Of a DNA stretch of 64,000 bases, positions 32,242 through 40,177 are shown in pieces (within the stretch, counting starts at the first letter, position 1; the number at the start of each line of letters is the position of its first letter). Under the pieces are notes generated by a model. It searched no databases. It saw only the letters and a list, made by a program, of their open reading frames with translations, and was not told where the DNA came from. Origin of the DNA: Bog-159 sp035499555 (GTDB taxonomy: Bacteria > Acidobacteriota > Terriglobia > Bryobacterales > Bryobacteraceae); the NCBI GenBank assembly GCA_035499555.1, contig DATJYO010000011.1, forward strand, positions 124,001 through 188,000. Direction: 5' to 3'. Both the position numbers and the translations under genes were made by a program.

Positions 32242-33669
32242 CTACCGCACAATAAAAGGAAGGTTGCCGCGCAACACGCCTTGCGGCGTCACTACTTGAA
32301 CCTCGCCTGAAGTCGCGCCGGCGGGCACGGTTGCGAGAATCAAATGATGGGATGCCACGGTGAAGGCGGCGGGGCGGCCGTTGAACGTGACGCTGGTCGA
32401 ACCGGCCATCTCGGGTCCCACAATTCCCACCTGCCTGCCTGGCGCACACGAGGTTGGCACGGTCGTGATGAAGGGAGCCAGCCCCATGTTCAGGCGGAAG
32501 ATGGTGCCGTTATCGCCGTTACCGCCCGCGGTCGTGACGCCGTAGAAGTTGCCGTCGGTGGCCTGGAGAAGCGTGTAAGCGGGGTATCTGCCGTCCGGGC
32601 ATCCGGGCTGGGTGCAGAAGGTGTGAAGCGTGGTCAGCTTGCCGTCCGGCGTGATGCGAAAGACCGTACCAAGATAGCGTCCGCCAGTTCCGCCATAAGC
32701 CGTGACTCCGTAGAAGTTGCCGTCCGTGCCTCGCACCAGTCCATATGGGTATGAGCCGTCGGAACAGTCGGGCCAGGCGACGCAGAAGTTATGGATCACC
32801 ACGGCCGATCCGCCGGGCTGGTATTTAAAGACCGTTCCGTTGTCGAACGTGGGTGAGGTCCCGCCCGCGGTGGTGGTTCCGTAGAACACGCCTTGCGGCC
32901 CTTCTATGAGGCCTCCGGCGGGTTCCGCTCCGTCCGGGCAATTGGGCGCCGTGCAAAAGCTATAGAGACTGGTGAACTCGCCAGCCGGGGTGATCCTGAA
33001 AATGGTGCCTTGGCCGCCTGCTCCGCCGGACGCTGTGGAGCCTCCCTGCGGCGTCGTGCCGTACAAGTAGCCGTCGGCAGTCTGGAGCAGCCTGCTGTCC
33101 GGCTGGGACCCGTCGACACCGGTAAATGTGTGCAGGTTGGTGAACTCGCCGGAGGGCGTGATCTTGAAGATCGATCCGTAGTAGTTCGCATCAAACTCGC
33201 CGATGGTCGTTCCATACAGATCGCCGTTGATGGCTTCGATCAGCGGGGCAGAAGGGTGTGCCCCGTCGCTGTAGTTGAACGTGTGAAGAGTGGCGAACTT
33301 GCCGTTCACGGTGAGTTCGAAGATGGTGCCGTCGGGATTTGCAGGAAGCGAATCCCCGGGGGTGGTTCCAAAGATTTCCCCACTCAGGGTCTGTAGCAAC
33401 CCGCCTGACGGGTTGCCCTTGCCATTGTTCGCGAAGCCGTAGACGGTGGTCAAGGTACTGTCCAGGGCCAGGCTGAAAACGGTGCCCCCGTAGTTGGGCC
33501 CGCCACCGTTAGTAGTTCCGTATAGGCTCCCGTCCAGGCCTTGCATCAGTCCGGATGTCGGCAAGCTGCCGTGGGCCCCGTCGAATCTCACCAGCGTGGT
33601 GAACGTTTGTCCGGGCAACACGACAGCGGCCACCGCGGCGGTGGCAATCACCGAACCCAGTTTCACCAT
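32242..33669 (-). CDS. Secreted GloVer-repeat (beta-propeller-like) protein with C-terminal IPT-like domain
   Basis: The 475-residue product has a signal peptide (VIATAAVAAVVLPGQ) and about nine tandem ~40-residue repeats built on DG.LYGTT..GG....GT(V/I)F, such as DGSLYGTTNGGG, DGYLYGTTPQGG and DGNFYGVTAYGG. These are the GloVer repeats (TIGR03803) found in Gloeobacter, Verrucomicrobia and Acidobacteria. The last ~85 residues form an IPT/TIG-like immunoglobulin fold (VGIVGPEMAGSTSVTFNGR). A strong GGAGGGG ribosome-binding site precedes ATG 33669. It probably folds as an extracellular propeller; the ligand is unknown. Confidence 0.83.
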   Translation of the reverse strand: MVKLGSVIATAAVAAVVLPGQTFTTLVRFDGAHGSLPTSGLMQGLDGSLYGTTNGGGPNYGGTVFSLALDSTLTTVYGFANNGKGNPSGGLLQTLSGEIFGTTPGDSLPANPDGTIFELTVNGKFATLHTFNYSDGAHPSAPLIEAINGDLYGTTIGEFDANYYGSIFKITPSGEFTNLHTFTGVDGSQPDSRLLQTADGYLYGTTPQGGSTASGGAGGQGTIFRITPAGEFTSLYSFCTAPNCPDGAEPAGGLIEGPQGVFYGTTTAGGTSPTFDNGTVFKYQPGGSAVVIHNFCVAWPDCSDGSYPYGLVRGTDGNFYGVTAYGGTGGRYLGTVFRITPDGKLTTLHTFCTQPGCPDGRYPAYTLLQATDGNFYGVTTAGGNGDNGTIFRLNMGLAPFITTVPTSCAPGRQVGIVGPEMAGSTSVTFNGRPAAFTVASHHLILATVPAGATSGEVQVVTPQGVLRGNLPFIVR

Positions 33670-33712
33670 GGCCCCTCCTTCAAAAGGATACAATGCCCGT
33701 TGGAGGAACCCT
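33670..33712. promoter_or_regulatory. 43-bp divergent start region with opposing ribosome-binding sites
   Basis: Only 43 bases separate the GloVer ATG (33669, minus) from the MetE-like TTG (33713, plus). Both ribosome-binding sites lie here: CCCCTCC for the minus gene and TGGAGGA (33701-33707) for the plus gene. A conventional promoter for both cannot fit, so at least one must lie inside the opposite coding sequence. Confidence 0.5.
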
Positions 33713-34909
33713 TTGTTCACCGCTACCGCCAACCTGATTCTGCCCAGCACGACTACCGGATCCTTCCCGCGGCCGCGCTGGTTCGACGTAAGCATGTGGG
33801 GCCGCCCGCTGGACACCTGCATGATGGATGTCCGCTTCCGGGAGAAGTTCCAGGACGGCATGGCCGTCCTCATCGGCGACCAGGAGCGCGCCGGGCTGGA
33901 CATCCTCACTCACGGCGACCTGCACGTCGACGAGGACATGGCCGGCCGCGCCTGGCACCACTATCCGCTGCAGCGCTGGGCCGGTTTCGAAGGCGACCAC
34001 CTGCAGCCCGAGGAGACCACCGCGCCGTGGCTGCACTATCCGCCGGGCACGCTGCTGAATGAAATCTACACGGGTTGGCGCTGGCCCCACGTCACCGGCC
34101 GGATCGAGCACCGGCCATTGGATTATCCCAAGATCTGGCGGCTGGCACAGTCGAAGACCCGCAAGCCCGTCAAGTTCGGCACCTGCTGCTCGCAGGTGAT
34201 GGCGCTCTTTCTCGACATCCATACGCCGCAGTACAAGGACAAACGCCAGGTGATCTGGGACATGGCCGAGGCCATGAACAAGGAGCTACTCGCGTTGCGC
34301 GACGCCGGCTGCCGCTGCATTCAGATCGAGGAGCCGACCTTCCACTTCATGGCTAACACCTACGGCAAGGACCATGAGGAAGTGCAGTTCATGGTGGATG
34401 CGTTCAACCGCGAAGTGCAAGGGCTCGACGACGTCGAGTTGTGGATTCACACCTGTTGGGGCAATCCCAACATGCAGCGCGTCATGGAGGATACCGGCTA
34501 CGCCAATTCCCTGGAGATCTACCTGGAGCGTTGCCGCGGCGACGTCTGGACGCTGGAGATGAAAGACCGCAACCAGCAGGACCTGGAATTATTCGCGCCG
34601 TTCAAGCACGATCTGAAGAAGAAGATCTGCATCGGCACGGTGAGCCATCGGGTGCTGCAGGCCGACCGGCCGCAGGAGGTAGCCGGCGAAATCCGCAAGG
34701 CGTTGCGTTACATTCCGGCGGAGAAGCTGATCGTGTCGAGCGACTGCGGATTTGGCCGGCAGGGATGCAATCGCGAAATCGCTTTCTACAAGGCCAGCGC
34801 CATAGCCCAGGGCGCCAATATTGTGCGCAAGGAGCTCGGCCTGCCGGAGACCTACGTGCCCGCGGCCGATCCTATGCTGCAGATCGACGTGGTGCCAGGG
34901 CGGAAGTGA
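33713..34909 (+). CDS. MetE C-terminal-like (cobalamin-independent methionine synthase II family) protein
   Basis: The 398-residue product covers only the catalytic barrel of MetE-type enzymes. It opens with LILPSTTTGSFPRPRWF and keeps the zinc site: HxC in WIHTCWGN, a Glu in TLEMKDRN and the distal Cys in VSSDCGFGRQG. EEPTFHF resembles the substrate-binding region. Such stand-alone barrels use methyl donors other than methyl-tetrahydrofolate, or act in thiol/CoM-linked lyase chemistry, and the exact reaction is unknown. The start is taken as TTG 33713 because TGGAGGA sits 5 bases upstream; an ATG at 33668 in the same frame would overlap the divergent start. Its TGA overlaps the next gene's ATG by one base. 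Confidence 0.8.
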   Translation: MFTATANLILPSTTTGSFPRPRWFDVSMWGRPLDTCMMDVRFREKFQDGMAVLIGDQERAGLDILTHGDLHVDEDMAGRAWHHYPLQRWAGFEGDHLQPEETTAPWLHYPPGTLLNEIYTGWRWPHVTGRIEHRPLDYPKIWRLAQSKTRKPVKFGTCCSQVMALFLDIHTPQYKDKRQVIWDMAEAMNKELLALRDAGCRCIQIEEPTFHFMANTYGKDHEEVQFMVDAFNREVQGLDDVELWIHTCWGNPNMQRVMEDTGYANSLEIYLERCRGDVWTLEMKDRNQQDLELFAPFKHDLKKKICIGTVSHRVLQADRPQEVAGEIRKALRYIPAEKLIVSSDCGFGRQGCNREIAFYKASAIAQGANIVRKELGLPETYVPAADPMLQIDVVPGRK

Positions 34910-35484
34910 TGCCGGAGTGCCTGGATGCGGTCCGTCAGATCCTGGCGGCCGCGCGCTTCGCCGCCGACCGCCACTCCGCACAGCGGCGCAAGGGACGCAC
35001 GGCCGAGCCTTACGTGAATCATCTGCTGGAGGTGGCCGAACTGCTGGCGCGCACCGCCGAGCGCCTCGACACCAACCTGATCGTGGCGGCGCTGCTGCAC
35101 GACGCCATCGAAGACGCGGGCGTGACGCGCGCGGAATTGGCCGAGCGATTCGGCGAAGACGTGGCCGCGCTGGTGGCCGACGTCAGCGACGACAAATCGC
35201 TGCCCAAGGAGACCCGCAAAGCCCTCCAGATCGAGAATGCGCCGCACAAATCGCCGCGCGCGCAGGCGCTGGGGGCGGCGGACAAGATCGCCAATCTGCG
35301 CAGCATCGCCACCAGCCCGCCGGCGAACTGGAGCTTCGAGCGCCGCGTCGAATACGTGCGCTGGGCGCGCCAGGTGGTGGGCCGGTATCGCGACCTGGAC
35401 GGACGGCTGGCCGACGAATTCCGCAAGATCAGCACCGAGCTTCAAGACTGGGAAAGGTCCGGGGGCACGAACGACTTCTTCTGA
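34909..35484 (+). CDS. HD-domain phosphohydrolase (RelA/SpoT-type HD)
   Basis: The 191-residue product resembles the ppGpp-hydrolase HD domain of RelA/SpoT and MESH1-like enzymes: residues 10-30 ILAAARFAADRHSAQRRKG with YVNHLLEVAELL, then the metal motif ALLHDAIEDAGVTR. The EDvaaLV helix and an ALGAADKIANL segment with the second Asp also match. The synthetase domain is absent, so it could be a small alarmone hydrolase, although other nucleotide substrates are possible. It is translationally coupled (TGATG overlap) to the MetE-like gene. The 3' end overlaps the convergent gene by 43 bases. Confidence 0.8.
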   Translation: MPECLDAVRQILAAARFAADRHSAQRRKGRTAEPYVNHLLEVAELLARTAERLDTNLIVAALLHDAIEDAGVTRAELAERFGEDVAALVADVSDDKSLPKETRKALQIENAPHKSPRAQALGAADKIANLRSIATSPPANWSFERRVEYVRWARQVVGRYRDLDGRLADEFRKISTELQDWERSGGTNDFF

Positions 35485-35975
35485 GGCGCGCGCACCGCGT
35501 CGGCGAACAGGTCCTGCAACAGTTCGTCATAGATCTTGGCAAACGCGGGCTCCTCGGTCAGCCGCACTTTCTCCCGCAGATACGGCTCCGCGACGCGCAT
35601 GAAGTAATCGAACCAATCGTCCGCGACGGCGTCGTCGTATTTCAGGCGCAGGTATTCGCGCACGGTCTGCCACGTCCGGGTATGGACGCGTTGCATCTCG
35701 CCCGTATCCGGGAAGCCGTAGCCGGCGACCGCCTCCAGGTAGAGCGCCGCCAGGGCGTTTTCGAGCGCCGCCCGCCGGAACGCCACGCGCGGATTGTCGG
35801 TGGCCAGCGCCGCGCGCTCGATTTCGAGCAGCGCGGGCACGTCCGACAGCTCGCGCATACGCAGATTCGGGCGCGGCGGCGCGATGCGCATCCGCTGCCG
35901 CCGGCGTTCCCGGGCAACGTATACGATCACGGCCGCAGCCAGCGCCGCCACCAGTGGAATCAGTTCGCGGAACAC
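35442..35975 (-). CDS. Membrane-anchored protein of unknown function
   Basis: The 177-residue product has one N-terminal transmembrane helix (LIPLVAALAAAVIVYVA), an Arg-rich stretch and a helical soluble domain (MRELSDVPALLEIERAALAT, LRLKYDDAVADDWFDYFM). I recognise no family. It converges on and overlaps the HD-domain gene by 43 bases, so the last 14 codons of each are read from opposite strands of the same DNA. It starts 26 bases from the divergent Mrp/ApbC gene. Confidence 0.65.
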   Translation of the reverse strand: MFRELIPLVAALAAAVIVYVARERRRQRMRIAPPRPNLRMRELSDVPALLEIERAALATDNPRVAFRRAALENALAALYLEAVAGYGFPDTGEMQRVHTRTWQTVREYLRLKYDDAVADDWFDYFMRVAEPYLREKVRLTEEPAFAKIYDELLQDLFADAVRAPQKKSFVPPDLSQS

Positions 35976-36001
35976 ACGCCTGCCAAGTTACCATAGACTG
36001 C

Positions 36002-36820
36002 ATGAGTCCGAATCAACCGGGGCAGATGCCCAAGTTGCCCATTCCAGGTGTGAAGAATCTGATTGCCGTTGGCTCCGGTAAAGGCGGCGTGGGAAAAACT
36101 ACGGTGGCCGTGAACCTGGCCGTCGGGCTGGCGAAGCTCGGACATCCGACGGGCCTGATGGACGCGGATGTCTACGGTCCCAATGTGCCGCTGATGATGG
36201 GTATCAACCGTACCCCCATGGCTTATGGCGAGCGTATCCAGCCGCTGGACCAGTTCGGTGTGAAGCTGATGTCCATGGGCTTCCTGAACCCGGGCGACAA
36301 GCCGCTGGTGTGGCGCGGGCCCATGCTGCACAGCGTGATCCAGCAGTTCCTGCGCGGTGTGGATTGGGGCGACCTGGACTACCTGGTGATCGATCTGCCG
36401 CCCGGCACCGGCGACGTGCAGCTCACGCTGATCCAGACCGCGCCCATTACGGGGGCGATCGTGGTGACCACGCCTTCCGATGTGTCGCTCGAAGACGCGC
36501 GCAAGGCCATACACATGTTCCACCAGGTGCGGGTGCCGATTCTGGGAATCGTGGAGAACATGAGCTACCTGATCTGCCCGCACTGCCAGGAGCGCATCGA
36601 CGTGTTCAGCACCGGGGGCGGGCGGCGCACGGCGGCGGAGATGAAGGTACACTTCCTGGGCGATCTGCCCCTCCATCCGAATGTGCGCAAAGGCGGCGAT
36701 AGCGGCAAGCCATCCGTGCTGAACGACGATCCCGGCTTTCTCGACCTGGCGCGCAACACCATCGCCCGCGTGGCGGAGGCCGGCGCCCAGGAAGGGCCGA
36801 AGATCGAGATAACGGATTAG
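36002..36820 (+). CDS. Mrp/ApbC-family iron-sulfur carrier ATPase
   Basis: The 272-residue product is a P-loop ATPase of the Mrp/NBP35 family that carries [4Fe-4S] clusters to apoproteins. The deviant Walker A is GSGKGGVGKTTVAVN, Walker B is in LVIDLPPGTGDVQLT, and the cluster-binding CxxC is in ENMSYLICPHC. The N-terminal DUF59 domain found in many Mrp proteins is absent, which is common for the short form. ATG 36002 is preferred over 35954, which would overlap the divergent gene. It is followed 2 bases later by the amidase gene. Confidence 0.92.
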   Translation: MSPNQPGQMPKLPIPGVKNLIAVGSGKGGVGKTTVAVNLAVGLAKLGHPTGLMDADVYGPNVPLMMGINRTPMAYGERIQPLDQFGVKLMSMGFLNPGDKPLVWRGPMLHSVIQQFLRGVDWGDLDYLVIDLPPGTGDVQLTLIQTAPITGAIVVTTPSDVSLEDARKAIHMFHQVRVPILGIVENMSYLICPHCQERIDVFSTGGGRRTAAEMKVHFLGDLPLHPNVRKGGDSGKPSVLNDDPGFLDLARNTIARVAEAGAQEGPKIEITD

Positions 36821-36822
36821 TC

Positions 36823-38343
36823 ATGGACCTTTCGCGACGCAGCCTGGTGGGATCTCTGGCGCTCGCCGCGGGCGCGCTCGCCGCGCCGCCAGCCTTCGAA
36901 CTGGAAGAAGCCACGATCGCCGATCTGCAGGCGCGCATAAAGGCAGGCAGCCTGACCGCGCGTGCGTTGACGCAGCGTTACCTGGAGCGTATCGAAGCCA
37001 TCGACAAGCGCGGTCCGGCCATCAACGCCGTGATCGAACTGAACCCGGATGCCCTGGCGATCGCCACCGGGCTGGATGCCGAGCGCAAGGCGAGAGGGGC
37101 GCGCGGCCCGCTCCACGGCATGCCGGTGCTGATCAAGGACAACATCGACACCGCCGACAAGATGATGACCACCGCCGGATCGCTGGCGCTCGCCGGCAAT
37201 ATCGCCGCGCGCGATTCCGGCGTGGCCGCGCGGCTGCGCGCGGCGGGCGCTGTCATCCTGGGCAAAACCAACCTCAGCGAATGGGCCAATTATCGCTCCA
37301 GCCATTCGACCAGCGGCTGGAGCGGGCGCGGCGGCCTGACCCGCAACCCCTATGGCCTGGAGCGAAACGCCTGCGGGTCCAGCTCCGGATCAGGTGCGGC
37401 GGTATCAGCTAATCTCTGCGCGCTCGCCATCGGCACCGAGACGGATGGCTCGATCGTTTGCCCGTCGTCGGTCAACGGCGTCGTCGGGATCAAACCGACG
37501 CTCGGGCTGATTCCAGGCAACGGCATTATCCCCATCGCGCATTCCCAGGACACCGCCGGCCCCATGGCGCGCACGGTCACCGACGCCGCGATCCTGTTGG
37601 GTGCGCTCACCGGCAACGACTATACTGCGTCGCTGAATACCGGCGGACTGCGCGGCGCGCGCATCGGCGTGGCCCGTGACAGGTTCTTTGGCTTCCAGGA
37701 GGAGACCGACCGCCTGATCCAGGCGGCCCTCGACGAGATGAAGCGGCGCGGCGCGGAGATCATCGACCCGGCGGACATTCCCACCATGGGCAAGTTCGAC
37801 GACTCGGAATCGGTGGTACTGAGTTACGAGTTCAAGCACGATCTGAACCTGTACCTGGGCGCGCTCGGGCCGAAAGTGCCGGTCCATTCGCTCGCGGAGG
37901 TGATCGCTTTCAACGAAGCGCACCGCAGCCAGGAGATGCCGTACTTCGGCCAGGACATCATGATCAAGGCCGAAACCAGAGGACCGCTGACCAGCAAGGA
38001 ATACCTCGACGCCCTGGAGAAAGACCACCAACTGGCGCGGGCGCAAGGCATCGACGCGGTGATGGACAAGTTTCGCCTGGACGCGCTGGTGGCGCCGACC
38101 GCCGGACCGGCATGGTGCACCGACCTGATCAACGGCGATCATGCGCCGGGCGGAAGTTCCACGCCCGCGGCTGTGGCCGGCTATCCGAACATCACTGTGC
38201 CGGCGGGTTTTGTGAGCGGGCTTCCGATTGGGATCTCTTTCTTCGGACGCGCCAACTCGGAGCCGGCATTGATCAGGTTGGCTTACGCTTTCGAACAGGC
38301 GACCCGCTTCCGGCGGCCGCCACAGTTCCGGGAAAAGGTATAG
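36823..38343 (+). CDS. Exported amidase (amidase signature family)
   Basis: The 506-residue product has a twin-arginine-like leader (SRRSLVGSLALAAGALAAP) and an amidase-signature domain. The Ser-cisSer-Lys triad is visible: Lys105 in PVLIKDNID, the cis-Ser cluster in CGSSSGSG (186-188) and nucleophile Ser210 in ETDGSIVCPSS. Family members hydrolyse amides, peptide amides or related bonds; the Tat-like leader suggests a periplasmic substrate. It is unlikely to be GatA, because it is exported and lacks gatB/gatC neighbours. It starts 2 bases after the Mrp gene and is probably co-transcribed with it. Confidence 0.88.
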   Translation: MDLSRRSLVGSLALAAGALAAPPAFELEEATIADLQARIKAGSLTARALTQRYLERIEAIDKRGPAINAVIELNPDALAIATGLDAERKARGARGPLHGMPVLIKDNIDTADKMMTTAGSLALAGNIAARDSGVAARLRAAGAVILGKTNLSEWANYRSSHSTSGWSGRGGLTRNPYGLERNACGSSSGSGAAVSANLCALAIGTETDGSIVCPSSVNGVVGIKPTLGLIPGNGIIPIAHSQDTAGPMARTVTDAAILLGALTGNDYTASLNTGGLRGARIGVARDRFFGFQEETDRLIQAALDEMKRRGAEIIDPADIPTMGKFDDSESVVLSYEFKHDLNLYLGALGPKVPVHSLAEVIAFNEAHRSQEMPYFGQDIMIKAETRGPLTSKEYLDALEKDHQLARAQGIDAVMDKFRLDALVAPTAGPAWCTDLINGDHAPGGSSTPAAVAGYPNITVPAGFVSGLPIGISFFGRANSEPALIRLAYAFEQATRFRRPPQFREKV

Positions 38344-38344
38344 A

Positions 38345-40132
38345 TCAGAAGATGAAGCTGAGGCCGCCGCGGAACATGCGCGGCGTTTCCATCAGGGTCA
38401 GGCGGCCGCCGTCCGTGGTGGGGAGCGGCAGGTAGCCCTGCTGCAGGAGATTGCGCAGATCCGCTGTTACTTCCATGCGCCACGGCAACCCGGTAAGGAC
38501 CGGAATAGCCTGCCGCACGAAGACATTCAAACCCGGCTGCGCGCGCATACCTGTGATCGAATAACTGGGATCGGGCACGGTCCAGCGGCTGTCGGCCACC
38601 TGGTAGCTGGCGATGATATGGGTGCCCGTGTGCGGGCTGGCGGCGCTGACGCGCATGGTGACGGACTGCTGCCGGCCGGCGCGGATCATGGCACGCAAGT
38701 CGTCGGGATTGCCGCTGGCCACCTGGGCGCCGTCAGCCTTCAGCGCTCCGGCCGAGCCATAAATAACCGTGGCGCTGACGTGTTCGCCTACATCCTGGGT
38801 GAACGACGCCAGGTAACCCATACCGGCAAAATCGCCGGCATTGAACACCGCTGTGCCGGAGGAAAAGTCCGGCAGGATGTCGCCGACCGGCAGGAACCCG
38901 GCGGGGGACGACACCATCAGCGCCAGGTTACGGATGGTTTCATGGTAGACGCCGGCGCTCAACTTGCGGGAGCCCATGGTGCGCGAATAACCGGCCTCGA
39001 TGTCCTGGCCGCGTTGAACCGCGAGGTCCCCCGCGCGCAGCGACACCAGCGGGAACTGGCTCAGCGTGCCGATCTGTTGCTGGAGGGGGTCGTCGGTGGC
39101 GCTGGCCTCCAGGTCCGGACGGGCGTTGCCCGACGTGTAAGCGAATTCGATATCGCCGGCGTTGCCCAGCGAATACGTCAAGTGCGCGTAGGGACTCAAA
39201 AAGGTCAGGTGATCGTTGAAGGAGACCGAGTCGATCGAGGTGCCGTATTGCACCGATAGCGCATTGCCGATCGAGGCATGATCGTCGATGCTGGCGGACA
39301 AGCTCCGCAGCATGGGGACTTCGCCGCCGGGGCCGAAAATGGCCTGCCCCAGGCTCCCCGGCAGAAACAGCTCCCGCATGGTGACCGATACCTGGGGACT
39401 ATCGGGGCCGAGCGCCCGGCTGTAGGTTGTCCGGAAAGCCGCCGAAGGGATGCCCGACTGCGCCCCGGTACCGACGTTGCCCGAGAACTTGACCTGGTTG
39501 CTCCCCAGGAACGAGGTCGCCAGGGCGAACGCCGTCCCCATATCCGCGCTCGATCCGAATCCCGAGACCGGCGAGCCGTCGCCGGCCGACAGCATGACCA
39601 GCGCCCGCGTATCGGAGAACACCTGACGATGCGGCTTATCTTCGTCCGGCATATCCGGCGTCACACCAGGCAGCAGGCGCATCACCGGGCGGGTGGCGGA
39701 TGCGGTGCGCAGCACCCATTTCCACTCATCGCTCATGAGCGACGGATCGCCGACGGGGTAGATCAGGTGAATGGAGCTGAATAGCGACGCCATGTTCACA
39801 TTCAGCACACTGCGCATCCCGGGCTGCACCAATATGTTGTTCTTGACGGCCGGCACGAAGCTGGCCAGCGTCACGCGGATGGAGTAGAGATCGGGGATCA
39901 GGCCGGCGAAAGCGAACTGGCCGTGTTCGTCCGTAAACGCCTTACTCGCCAGCTTTTCCTGCCGGTTGAAGAGCAGAACGGTGGCGCCCATCTGGGGCAC
40001 GCCGTCGCTCGCGACCGACCCGCTGATAGCGCCTGAAAGCCTGACGGAAACGGCGGCCGGAACGGGTTCCGCCGCCAGACACACCCATACGAAAGCCGCG
40101 CCGGCTACCGAGATGTGCGTCCTGATCCTCAT
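38345..40132 (-). CDS. CarboxypepD-reg domain outer-membrane-like protein, no TonB plug recognised
   Basis: The 595-residue product has a signal peptide (VAGAAFVWVCLAAEPVPAA) and a carboxypeptidase-regulatory-like beta-sandwich at residues ~30-115 (ISGSVASDGVPQMGATVLLF, DEHGQFAFAGLIPDLYSI). The long C-terminal part shows alternating hydrophobic strands (VSVTMRELFLPG, HLTYSLGNAGDIEFAYTSG) and ends in Phe (FRGGLSFIF), as in beta-barrel outer-membrane proteins. It is shorter than Oar-type receptors and I see no plug or TonB box. A barrel role is inferred. It lies downstream of the GWxTD gene on the same strand order. Confidence 0.65.
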   Translation of the reverse strand: MRIRTHISVAGAAFVWVCLAAEPVPAAVSVRLSGAISGSVASDGVPQMGATVLLFNRQEKLASKAFTDEHGQFAFAGLIPDLYSIRVTLASFVPAVKNNILVQPGMRSVLNVNMASLFSSIHLIYPVGDPSLMSDEWKWVLRTASATRPVMRLLPGVTPDMPDEDKPHRQVFSDTRALVMLSAGDGSPVSGFGSSADMGTAFALATSFLGSNQVKFSGNVGTGAQSGIPSAAFRTTYSRALGPDSPQVSVTMRELFLPGSLGQAIFGPGGEVPMLRSLSASIDDHASIGNALSVQYGTSIDSVSFNDHLTFLSPYAHLTYSLGNAGDIEFAYTSGNARPDLEASATDDPLQQQIGTLSQFPLVSLRAGDLAVQRGQDIEAGYSRTMGSRKLSAGVYHETIRNLALMVSSPAGFLPVGDILPDFSSGTAVFNAGDFAGMGYLASFTQDVGEHVSATVIYGSAGALKADGAQVASGNPDDLRAMIRAGRQQSVTMRVSAASPHTGTHIIASYQVADSRWTVPDPSYSITGMRAQPGLNVFVRQAIPVLTGLPWRMEVTADLRNLLQQGYLPLPTTDGGRLTLMETPRMFRGGLSFIF

Positions 40133-40177
40133 CCTTTCGTGACGCTTAACATACCACGGGGACGTAAGCCCGTGATC

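Noticed and set aside
32300..33660. Regularly spaced repeats in the GloVer gene, considered as a CRISPR or satellite array
   Set aside because: The repetition is at protein level (DGxLYGTT) with diverged DNA, inside one intact reading frame.
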